Shown here piece by piece: positions 1 through 11,100 of a stretch of DNA of 64,000 nucleotides. The notes under the pieces were generated by a model. It had not been told where the DNA came from. It searched no databases and saw only the letters and a list, made by a program, of their open reading frames with translations. How positions within the stretch are numbered: the stretch's first letter is position 1; each line of letters starts with the position of its first letter. The translations under genes were made by a program, and so were the position numbers. The stretch lies in assembly GCA_029582265.1 (NCBI GenBank), contig CM055833.1, positions 27,600,788-27,664,787 on the forward strand, written 5' to 3'. Origin of the DNA: Zoroaster sp. YZ-2022 (taxonomy: Eukaryota > Echinodermata > Asteroidea > Forcipulatida > Zoroasteridae).

Positions 1-462
1 TTCAAAGCTGTCGTCGTCTCTCACTGTATCTGTTTTATTTTTGCGTGGGTCATGTGTGAGCTAACCGGACGCGTAAAAACCTCGTTGGAGGAAACTTCAA
101 GAAATGCGTGACACAAGCCACACCACCGGTTGAGAGCGTAATGCAATCCGTGGTTGTGTCTATCACGCGGACAGAGGGGCAGCATCGATCAGCCAGTCTG
201 TACAGTGAAAATAAATATAAAATAACGCAGGAACAAGACCTGGAATATCATGCCAAATCATGGCAAAATGCAGCCATCTTGTTTTACTTGTATAATATTC
301 AAAGGCACGTGACCAAACCGAGGCTGTAAGCCTAAGGCTGACCCATTTATGTGTATAATCAGCGCTATATACGCAGTATATATGAAGTAATGACATCAAG
401 TAATGACGGACCATTGGGCAGTTGCCACTTGGATCACTTTTAACTTCAGCGGCATAGATGCT

Positions 463-640
463 TTTAAAGGGAAGGTACAACATAGGTGATTTCCAGGTTA
501 TCAAACTAACGAATATTTATCTAAATAATAATTTGGTGTAAAGTTAGTACACGTATCAATCACCCTGAGTAATTATTTCGTTTGAAATCTTAGAGAAAAC
601 ATGAATTGTTATGTCGAGTTTACAAAAAGTTGCAGCTTAA
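463..640 (+). repeat. Dispersed repeat family A, partial copy
   Basis: Begins with TTTTAAAGGGAAGGTACAAC, continues through a TTATCAAA stretch and the family word TTTGGTGTAAAGTTAG. Its later part (GAATTGTTATGTC) also occurs in the copy at 26516-26834. Probably a decayed non-autonomous DNA element. Confidence 0.6.
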
Positions 641-1249
641 AATGCAGTTCATATATATACCACTGATAAAATAAATAATTTTTAATTAAAACCTCTATCG
701 TCTAAGTACGGTTTGTGTTCTCTCAAACTGTAGGCTATTGCTAATATCTACAGCCAAACAAAGCTCTGAAAAACTGCGTGGATAACGCAGAATATTTTGG
801 GCAGAGGAAGTGATGACTTACCTGAGTCTGCTGATGTCTGACCCTCAACGCGACAGACACGGATATGCTAACTTGTCATATACGAAGATTTATGGTCTAA
901 ATAGGATACCTATAGTTTGTGGTCGAAAAAAACGCATAGGCCTAGTGCAATGAGATAGCTATGTAAGATTTCTCCATAGCAACCGATGATTACTATCCCA
1001 AAAATATATGAATGAATCGATGTAACAGTCAAGTAGGCCTTTGCATACATTTGGTACAAAAAATGTAACATGTGAATGCATCATTGGTACACTTATGTCT
1101 TGAGTAGAATCATCCCTATGCAGCTATGACGTAATCTAAACTGGATGTATGTCCGAGCATAGAGCAAGGTCCGAGCTCTATGGTCCGAGTATGATCTAGT
1201 CAATAAATAGGCCTATATGTACAGAAACCAACCTGTGATCGTATCAGCT

Positions 1250-1345
1250 TATTTTATTGTGTCGTTAACGAGAAAACAGTGAAAATATAATCAGATTTCT
1301 TGTATTCATGGTTTTGTGGAATTTTCGTCTCATGAAGTAGGAATT
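1250..1345 (-). repeat. Dispersed repeat family A, reverse partial copy
   Basis: Contains GTTAACGAGAAAACAGTGAAAA followed by a degenerate GTATTCAT...TGGAATT stretch. This is the reverse complement of the family's interior (AATTCCACGTTGGAATGAATAC ... TTTTCTCGTTAAC), as also seen at 21940-22020. Confidence 0.45.
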
Positions 1346-2095
1346 TCATTTGTGATTTTTTTATTTTGTTTTAATTATTTGTTTATGTTATCAAAATGAT
1401 AGCTTGTTAGACACTAGTGGGATTTTTTTTATACCTTCATCAACTTTACACCTAATTGGCATAAGTTTTATTTGAAACTGTGATTAATTTGAGATTAACA
1501 ATAATGCATTTAGTGGTTTCAACAAATCCTGCTTTCGCTTTTTTTTTTATCTCAGAACTAGGACAGCACCGTCTTCGGCGTATCCCAGTCAATATAAACT
1601 GTCTGTTGTTGTTGCCAATACCAAATGGGTGTAGAAACAAGATCATGCATTTGACAAGGAATCTTTCTGGAACATTTCATCAAGGAAAAATGGTGGACCT
1701 TAGGCCTTTATCTTTCTAAGATTTGAATTCGAATTTCAGTTGGTGGAGTATATGGGCGTGTCTCCATTAGGGCAGTAGTCAAATGGTATACGGGTTGCTA
1801 TCAGGTACCAGACTCACTCTAGTTATTTGACATAATAATTTAAATAGTAGACACATGTTAATGTGTAATAAGATAACATCCTATAACAGCCTATAACATT
1901 TCAGATGCAATTTTTGCATATTCATTGTCCATTCTAGTGTCGGTACTCTGATGGGTATATCCTGTCTTTCACGGCGCCAACAATTAATGAGGGTTTATAA
2001 CTTTCAAATTTAACTAAATTGTTCAGAGTAAATAAAATTTTAAAACAAATTTAAAAGATATCAGACCTATCTATTGTTGAAACAACTGAATCACT

Positions 2096-2210
2096 AACAC
2101 TGTAAAAACTGGGTGTTAAGTTAACACCTGGGTACCTACTTTCTCTTCTGCAATGGTGTTCATAGAGTGAAGTTGTTCAACAACAGTACCGGTAGTGTTT
2201 TTGCAGTGTT
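2096..2210. mobile_element. Small inverted-repeat element (MITE-like)
   Basis: The left end AACACTGTAAAAAC is mirrored at the right end by GTGTTTTTGCAGTGTT. Just inside the left end is a second short palindrome, GGTGTTAAGTTAACACC. The length of about 115 bp without an open frame suggests a non-autonomous DNA transposon. The ACACTGTAAA terminus resembles that of the fold-back element at 9681-10029, so the two may share a transposase source. Confidence 0.45.
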
Positions 2211-3315
2211 CATCAATCGCTTCACTGCCAACTAATGACATTGTTCTTGTATTTTCAATAATTAAATAATAATATCAGTTCATCTGAAAGATGTAAATCT
2301 TATTTATTTTGTGTAACATCTTGCTCAATAAGTACATGCATGGAGGAAGGAAATGCACCCTTGGCATCTCGAACTGAGATTTACTCTTCGCCGTCTGTTA
2401 CCAAAACAACACGTAGGAGGGAAGGAGTAAAGACCAGATGGCCAATCGCCCCTTGGATCGCTGTCCAGTATAAGCTAGGTTATATTTAATGGAAGCTTTT
2501 AGATTTATGATAAAAATTATCATCACTGATGTTGAAGGAGCCTACGACTAATCACGTCCGGAACACAAGATTTCCATCAAGGCTGTCCCTGCATAACGTT
2601 ACAATCGTTATAATTATCCATGGTTTGACACTCGACACTGACAGTCTGGAAAGACACGAAGGTAACACTTGCAACAATATTTTAAATTCATGAGCTTTCG
2701 TTACATTATATATACAGCAACTCATTATCGGTTGTTACTGGACATCAGAGAGCCAGTCGAGAGCTAGCTGTAGCCATATACGATTCGATTCTGAAATTGT
2801 GAACATTGACAATCAGAAAGCCAGTACTAATCGACTCGAGTCACAGGTTACAACTCCCTTTGAAATCACAGACTGAAGTCTAGGATCTAGACAAATAAGA
2901 TGTATGGTTACAAACTGTACAATCAGGGTGCGTTGTCGTATCAAAAGAGACAAGAGACGCGTTATCTAAATCTGTGCTCATAATAACAAGACTAAGAATA
3001 ATGGTTTTTATGTCTGTCAGTTTGTAGTTAGTGTACAGACTGTCTACACATTCGCTGATTCCACCTTTCAGTTATCTAAACAAGAAGGTCTTAAAGACAA
3101 CCGATGATGCGGTAATTACTCCAGAGGGAGAGGAATGTAATTGTTGTCTGTCGCCAACTCAGTCCGGTAAGACCAATAGGTCTGATCTCTCGATCCGATC
3201 AAAATCACCATAGGATCACAGACCCTCTACATGGACCTAACGATTTTAACAATAAGTGTATCTTCTTTTTTCGTCAAGTGCCGTGGTGGCCACAGTCGTT
3301 TTCTATGTTCATTTG

Positions 3316-3345
3316 ATCATAGAGCAAGGGAACTTGCTCTGTGAT
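3316..3345. repeat. Short hairpin, CATAGAGCAAG family
   Basis: Arms ATCATAGAGCAAG and CTTGCTCTGTGAT flank a 4-base loop, with one G-T type mismatch. The same sequence occurs as a perfect hairpin at 42627-42657, so this is a repeated small palindrome rather than a chance one. Confidence 0.5.
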
Positions 3346-3639
3346 TTGAGATGTCTTGGAGGGGAGACAGCCATTAAACTTTAAAATGTAAATGTTGAAA
3401 TGAATCTTTGTTATGATTTATGTAACATTTCATCGTTGAAGTGAAGCGCACTACTAATCAGAAGTTAATCAAGAGTAAGTCAGAATCCTAAATAGTTTCA
3501 GTATAATATTAAAGAGAGTTTTCTCTCTTGAGATATGTTTCCCTCTGGGGGGGTTGTATTTTGTTGTTTTATTAAATGGGGGTGTATTCAAAGGGAATGT
3601 TCTATAAGTCCCTGGACTTCTAAATCTTCCTCATTACAT

Positions 3640-3725
3640 TATATCACTTTGTTACTTTTGTTACTAGGTTTTATTGTTTTACTGAGGAAGTTATGGAAAT
3701 AAAATTTGAAATGAAATTGAAATAT
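3640..3725 (+). repeat. Retroposon 3' tail remnant
   Basis: Ends with AATAAAATTTGAAATGAAAT and TGAAAT units. A polyadenylation-like AATAAA followed by repeated TTGAAA-type units is typical of 3' ends of non-LTR retrotransposons. A closely similar tail occurs at 21905-21940. No coding part is left. Confidence 0.4.
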
Positions 3726-4576
3726 TGTTAACACACTGTATATGGGATGGCCGGTATAAATACTTCATATTCCGTTCTAGAACTAACTTCGGCGAATTAT
3801 TTGTGTTACACTGAACATGTTACACCAAATGATACGTGGTTCCAAAGTGGTTCCACAGACATACGTAGACGTGAAGACGAGGCGCACCCGTAGTGGGTTT
3901 ATGATTTCATAATAATACTGTGCGTGAATTGTAGCACAGAGCAATGACTGTACTTTAGGGGGCGGTTCGTAGCTAGCCCGTCACCGATTGAGGAGGGGTG
4001 ACCAACGTGTCCATTGGGTTAGAAGACATCGTAGGTGAACGTCCACGTCACATGACAAGTGCAGATTACAGGTTACAACCTGGGAATACCAACACTGTAT
4101 GTTCCAACCAACCATACACGAAGGTGTCATCCGCTAAGGATCTAATTTAGCAGGGTGCCAAATCACAGGTACGAACAGAGTTTGGCATATCAGCATTGCC
4201 CACGGACGAGAGCTGCCAACTGTACAGTCTTTTTTTTCTCTTCCGAGTTAGCCTCTTCATTTACACGTGACAAGAGCTTTGTTTTTGTTATCGTTACACA
4301 TAACAACACACAAATCAGCGCAGACAGCCGTTTGACCTTTTTGGAGATAGCCGACTCAACGATCATTTCGCTTAATTGGACGCAACGATTGCGCGGGCAT
4401 TATACGCGTATCAAATTTCTTGTATAGGTGTGTTGCGGAGTGACTCTGACAGTGACACTTAAGTATTAATTCACACCGTTTAAGTCCAACATATGAGAAA
4501 GTCCAAAGGAACACTGATTTCTCAGAGAAAACATCCTTGTTTGTATAAAAACTTTGGAGACGTTGACTCTGTAACA

Positions 4577-5197
4577 ATGAGCATACTGAGCGAATATCCA
4601 CCGTTACCGGTGAGCCTACAGCGGCCGCAGGAGGAACACATGTACCGTCACAACGGCCATGGCAGGTGTCCATCCATCCCAGAGAATGACCAGGGCTATT
4701 TTCACGGACTTCTCCTCAGCCCGGCCGTTGCGGCTACCGGAGAAATGCCTCATGAGTACGGTAGCCCCGTCCAATCTTACTCACCGTGCTCCCAAACGTG
4801 CCAAGAACAGATGACCGGCCATTGCGGCAGCCCGAACATAGACTGTCAGTCCGCACCGGGGAATTCATGCGACGAACGCACTACTCCTCCGGGCATGCCT
4901 GGTCCGCGACGGTTCGGAAAGCGGCGGTGCGCCACGAACAGCAATCGCAAGGAACGACGGCGGACGCTAAGCATAAACTCGGCCTTTTCTGATTTACGAG
5001 AATGTATACCAAATGTGCCGGCAGACACCAAACTGTCGAAAATCAAGACTCTGAGACTAGCCACTAGTTATATAGCATACTTATCCGAGGTGCTTGCCAA
5101 AGATGACGGTGTTGGCCCAGTGGACACCGCGAGTTTCAAGGCGGAACTTATGAAGATGGAAGACCGTGAAAGACGAAAGAAGGCAGATCGAGAAACG
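4577..5197 (+). CDS. Hand: Hand exon 1 (N-terminus and bHLH)
   Basis: 207 codons, ending in phase 0 after ...KKADRET. The donor is ACG|GTAAGA at 5198, a strong GT donor. The exon is richer in CpG than its surroundings, as expected for a developmental regulator's first exon. Reading through the donor gives a non-conserved tail up to 5263, which is intron sequence. Confidence 0.95.
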
Positions 5198-8100
5198 GTA
5201 AGAATCCACTTATTTTTTACATTTATTTTATCACATGCCAACAAAAAGAGGAATCACATCTGAGTGTAGATTCACATTAGAATGTTGGACCATCCACCAA
5301 ACATAGAAAACTTGAAACTTGATTAAGTTGAAGAAAAACACAGCCGGTAAAATTTTGAGAAAGGTTTACTAACATACAAGACCGGTTGTACTAACAAACA
5401 AGACCGGTCCAAGGGAATTTAGGGGAAAATTAATAAGAGCGAAGAAAATGTACGAACGGAGTAAGAAAGATCGCGGAAACAGACCCGGTCCTAAATGCAT
5501 AATTTTGCTACTTTTCGTAGATAATTTCCCTCAGTTCCGGATACTACAGTGATTGCCAGGTTGAATATAATAATACTGTATTGCTGTATTAATTTGCCTA
5601 TGAAACACAGCTCCAATCTTTTTAGCAACAATAAGGGAGTTGTTGGCCTACACAATCGGTAATTACCCCAAAAGAACCCGAGTGAATTAACATCTGAAAG
5701 CACACTTGGGTTTTATAATGGGCATGACGGTATAGGTACGAAACATCCTGATAAATTACCTCGTCTGACATTATTATACATGAAAACATGAATAAAAATT
5801 CAATTCTGAAACTGATCATCAGCTTTTGATTCATTTCCACTATTTACTCTTAACAACATCTATTTACTCTTAACAACAAACCTGGAACGTTTCCATGTTG
5901 GTTTCTATAAATATATCTAGATTTTTATAAAGAAGGCCCTATGGATGCATTTCACATACATTTTACAAAAATGTATATTGCCTTAACTTCACTCAAGTCT
6001 TTCAGGTTTGCTTTTAAAACAGTTAACAAGACAAAGGAGTGTTTATCAAAGATTTATATGAATTCATGAGTAATACTGCCATTGCAACACAACTAGATGC
6101 AAGAAGAAGATAAAGATGTTTTATTTGACAGACAACCTCCGGTGACTTGAGTTGGCAACGAGTTGATTGAACACATTTTAACGAAATAAAGAAGTGTCAA
6201 TGCCACTTAAAATGTATTTTTGATACGAGGTATGACCAAACCATGGCCGTACGTTTGGCACAGCAACGGATACTCCTTAAGTCACTTCTCGTGTTAGATG
6301 TCCACTAACTATTTTACAGAGTGACAAAAAGAAACTGTTCAACTAGTGATAGTACTTCGTACTTCACATTACCGTGTATAAATAAGAGTAAATAAATAAA
6401 TAAATAAATAAATTACAACCACCTCAGACAAAGCAAATTGACGATCCAAAAGCTAAATCTGAACAATGGAGGCTAGTTTTGACCCTGGCTCTAAGTTCAA
6501 GTTACTTTTTTACTTTTGAGAAGTACTCATTGACATTAAGCAGATAAACAAGATGTCACATGAAGTTATGATGTTTGATATGAAGCCAAAGCAGACGCTA
6601 TAATCAGACTCTTTCAGACTGCTTCCCAAATGAACAAATGACGACGAGACGTCTCATCCTTCACCTTAAAGTTAAGGTACGATTTTTGTAAACATGCGTT
6701 TATTTCAACCCTCACGTTTCATTACAATAGGCGCTCACATTTTTAAGAAAATGATGAAAAACCACCGGTTCTTCTCAGAACCTCTATCTCAGAACCAATA
6801 ATTATTACACCTAAAATATTGTTTACATGGTGCTACCGTAAACCTTACTTTTATATACTATTGATATATATATTTTTAAAAACGTTACTCGCGTCTTTTC
6901 AACAGTACACAATGCACTCAAGTCTGGTATCTTCAAAATGTTACCAGTATTTAATGATACAATGTAATGTTCTGTTTTAATGTTTCAACAAACAGTTTCA
7001 GTGAAAATGTTATGAATTTTACTGTACGCCGGGGCAATGAAGCATGCAGTCGTAGTGCTGCATCTGTGTGTGTTCGAGCGAAGCCAACTGCTATCATGGT
7101 TGTTACATAAAGTCAATGAACACTTTGAGTGAGGTTTTAACGAGGTGCACATTTTCATCGTGATTATGTGAAATAAAAATTTAAAAATTAATTTCTTGCT
7201 ATAGAGAATTTTGAAGCTTGATAAATGGTAAGGTCGCGGCCGTCATTTAGTCGATACACAGTCGACATACTGCTGACACGCACGGCTATGAGGCCTACTT
7301 GCGCAGTGGGACTTCATGGCACGGGGCTCGCCATAGGGCCGGCTGTGTAGACCGCTGAGGATCTGTGATTCTTTCTACATTGATACCCGCTGGGATTAGC
7401 GGGGCAATTAATATCCAATGACCCATCTTTGTAGCAATTATAAACCGCTTTCTGTGGTTTAATGTACTCTTACTTTCAAATGGACTAGTCTCATCATTTA
7501 TTTTTACCCAAATATCAATTTCTGCCATATCAAGCGGAACAAAACTCCCAAACTATGAACACATTGTGCAAGATGAAACAGAACTTGGAGGTAAATGGTT
7601 TGCAGATGCGTTTAAGCATGTGACTGATGCGGCAACAGTTGCACATCAGTGATTTCAGCATGTTGGGGAAGACGTCCATGCCTGCCTTTACCGAAAATTT
7701 TTAGTAAAATCATGGAACACTATATATTACATTTTTTTTTACATGTATAAAGGAGGCTATTGTTCCTGGTTCACATAAAATGGTTTATCCAGCGTTCAGC
7801 AATTCAAAGAAGGCAGGGACCTGATTACATTTGGTATTTTATTCTGAAAAAAAAATAATAATACCTACTGCCTCTTTCAAGAAGTTCTATATAACTATTC
7901 TCGGGAAACGGATCACATCCATGGTCGGACTATTATTAACACGATGTGTACGTGCATTGTCCCATGTCGTATTTCCTTGTTGTACCTGTGATGAATCGTG
8001 CAGGAACTACAGGGGCTCGTACATGTACATTTCATGTTTATAGTTTACTTTCCAGGTTGTTGGGATAATCATAGGCCGCCTGTATCCAAACACGACGTCT

Positions 8101-11100
8101 CTCTATTTCCATTTCATTCCACGCAATATTTATGACAGGACCACTCGGAAGCACATGTTGCCATAAAATTTCCCCGGCCTTCGTACCCCAGTGACAGGTT
8201 GACCCCTCACACACCTCGCCTACTGTGTGGAGACTCCTAACTCTCACCCCGTCTTTCACACCGCCATTGTCTTAAACCGGCACTACCTGCACTGGATAAC
8301 ATACAAGACGTCGTGCCGAGGTGACGGCGGGGAACCCGCTACCCTTTTCATCAATTTGGGTTTGTTTTGTTTACGGTGTTTACGGGGACCTTGAAGAAAC
8401 GGGTACAAGTTCAACGTGTAATTCTGTCAGCGAGGAGCGCGGAGTTTATGATGAAGTTTGCAGCTGGTTTCTGGTAGAATTCGGCATGCTCGGTATTGCA
8501 TACTGTGGTTATGGTGGTGACAAAGACAATAAACTTGTGGTTCTTGCAATGGCACACAAATCATTTAAAAAATAGGGGAAATCAAGGGGTAGTAACAACA
8601 GAAAATGTCAATTCTGCAGTAACATCTGATTAAGCACGTTTAATATATATTTTTAATACCTGCGGTTGTGTGGATATTCAAGAAATATTTCATTGAAAAT
8701 GTGTATACCAGAAGACACGCAGCAATAAGAAATGTTTGATATCTCGAAAAGACACTTCCATATATAATCTAGATATGTTTAATGCCTTTGAAGACTACTA
8801 TCCAACAATGAACATGTGGCATGTATTGATCTATAAATAAATAGTTAGTCGGCCAGCTAGATTTGATTTTGATTTTATTAATTATGAGGTACTCCAACAT
8901 CTGACAATAACACATAATCAAAGACAAAACCAAGAAGTGATGCTAAGAAAATGAATAACCCATCAAAGGCTTATTTCTAAAAAATGTCCTCTGTACAAAA
9001 AATTGGAACAAACGACAGAATTAAAATTGCAGGTAGGACCGAAAGTAATCCTAAGATTGTATCGTTCTATGAAAATCATTCTAACTGGAAATGCACTAAC
9101 GAGAAGTTGACGGGGTCCTGTCTTGCCCAATCATGTTGGGAATTCCCTCGGCATAAAGCGGCATACCAGCCGCCTGAACAGTTGTCAGCCGCAGTAATAA
9201 GAAGTTTTCCTGTTACTCAGTTCGCACAGCAGACACAGCTCCATTTTTCAATGGAAGAATTCCACGGTTAACCATAGAGAACATAACCGATTCCTCCAAG
9301 GGTTTTTCCCTGTATATATTACCCACCTGCTAGGGCCAATTTCATTGAGCTGCTTAGCAGATCATTTTGTTAAGCAACTATGTTTGCTAAGCACTATTAA
9401 ACAGACAACCAATCAAAAGGGAGATATTTTGCATGAATGTTCGATGGTGATATCGATCTTCCCTAAAAATTAACTTTATCTGTTCGAATTTGGGAATGAT
9501 TCCCAAAAGTCGGGTATTTACTCCTAATCATAACATTTCATCAACCTATACCAAAAATCTGAGTGCATTTTCACAATTTTCACAATTTTCTCGTTTTCGC
9601 CATAGCAAAGCTGAAACTGCTAAGTATACTCGTTGAGTAAACATACTCTTAGAAACAGTATTGCTAACATTACCAATGCTGTACACTGTAAAATAACATG
9701 TAAATTTACAGCAAAAACTATTTCCAACAATTTGCTGTATTACAATTTTACGTAACAAGTGTGTTAAACTGATTTACACAATTTCTGTAAACGCTTAATA
9801 ATGAAACTGCAGTACGTTTCCATATTTGTTTGTTTTACCCATTCTGATTTCGGCCCACAAAGAATATGTCCAAACAAATATGGAAACGTAATGCAGTTTC
9901 ATTATTAAGCGTTTACAGAAATTGTTTCAATCAGTTTAACACACTTGTTACGTAAAATTGTAATACAGCAAATTGTTGGAAATAGAGTTGCCTGCATTTT
10001 GCTGTACGGTAATTTTTTTTACAGTGTACTTTCCTTTAAAAGAAAGGTACAACATTGGTAATTACCTGATTACAAAATTAACAAATTACTATCCAAAATC
10101 TATTCTTGCGCTGGTGCGCAACTTGAGAAAAATAACTCTCAACACTGATACCCAACGGGCCTATACCGTGATTCTTACTTTCTCTATTCACATCGTGTGA
10201 ATTTCATCTCAATGTGAGATGAGTGTAGCACGAGTGTCAAATATGGAATGCCATAAATAGCACAACCATTACATAATATCCTATGTTTTCAAAACAAGTC
10301 ACTGATCATATCCGATGGAAATTTCACAGATGGTATTAAAACAATGGGCATCTTATCTATGGCAACAGCATTGTGGTTAATCCCGTATAGTTATCGAAAA
10401 TTAAAGATTTACTAAAATACAAACCTGTATGTGATTCTGATAGATTGGTATTCTTATTTTGTTTTGTTTTACCATGTTTTAAACTGAAAAAACAGCAACT
10501 GTTGTACACGTCATCGGTATAACAAGCAAGGTCATTGACTTTTGTTAATCTGTAATACAGATATATTATGCTACACTGATGTTTCTGCCGATGACGTCAT
10601 CTAAAAAATATCATTGTAATCTGTGTCTCTGAGATTTTTCAGGGACTGTTCTAACAGTTTTAAAACCTTTCTAACATAATTAGAATTTTTAGAATGAAGA
10701 TGTTTTAAACATGTTTTTATTTCTAAAAGTGACAAGTACCCCGGTATGCCTTTAGGGTTAGGCTCTATCCACTTCTCACAAGAGGAATAGTCTAAAAGAA
10801 GTTTACGGCTTGCATACTTTCCCTAGTGTTGACGAGTATGTTTCATAAATTTATATTGTATTTATTCATTGTACAAGATACTATTTTGTTAAGTTATTCA
10901 TAATCAAAATAATTACTTTTGCCAATCTCCAAAATTAAATATGCATAAAAGAGCTTTGTAACTTTTCAAAAAGGAACCCGGACACAAAGAATGAATATGT
11001 GTACTGTAGGCTATAGACCTAAACAATTTAATTATTTCCGGATTACATCATAACTTAATTGCATAACGTTGTCATAATGTTGTTATTCATTGGGTTGGTG

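Larger units (their letters stand above)
1..4576. other. Upstream intergenic region of Hand
   Basis: No coding exon is recognisable. Short open frames on both strands (for example minus strand 163-504) resemble nothing I know and lie in AT-rich, repeat-bearing DNA. The stretch holds relics of the dispersed GGTACAACATTGGTAAT family, a small inverted-repeat element, a retroposon tail and a short hairpin, listed separately. The last 600 bases before the Hand start are less AT-rich and free of recognised repeats, and are the likely site of the Hand promoter and 5' UTR. I see no convincing TATA box or initiator and do not call one. Confidence 0.6.

Noticed and set aside
163..504. Minus-strand frame of 113 codons
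   Set aside because: It runs into a family A repeat and has no recognisable similarity.
4398..4430. TATA-like sequences upstream of Hand
   Set aside because: TTATACG and TTGTATAGG are weak matches, and without transcript data no promoter can be placed.
4356..4673. Minus-strand frame of 105 codons
   Set aside because: Antisense shadow of the Hand first exon and 5' UTR, with no recognisable domain.
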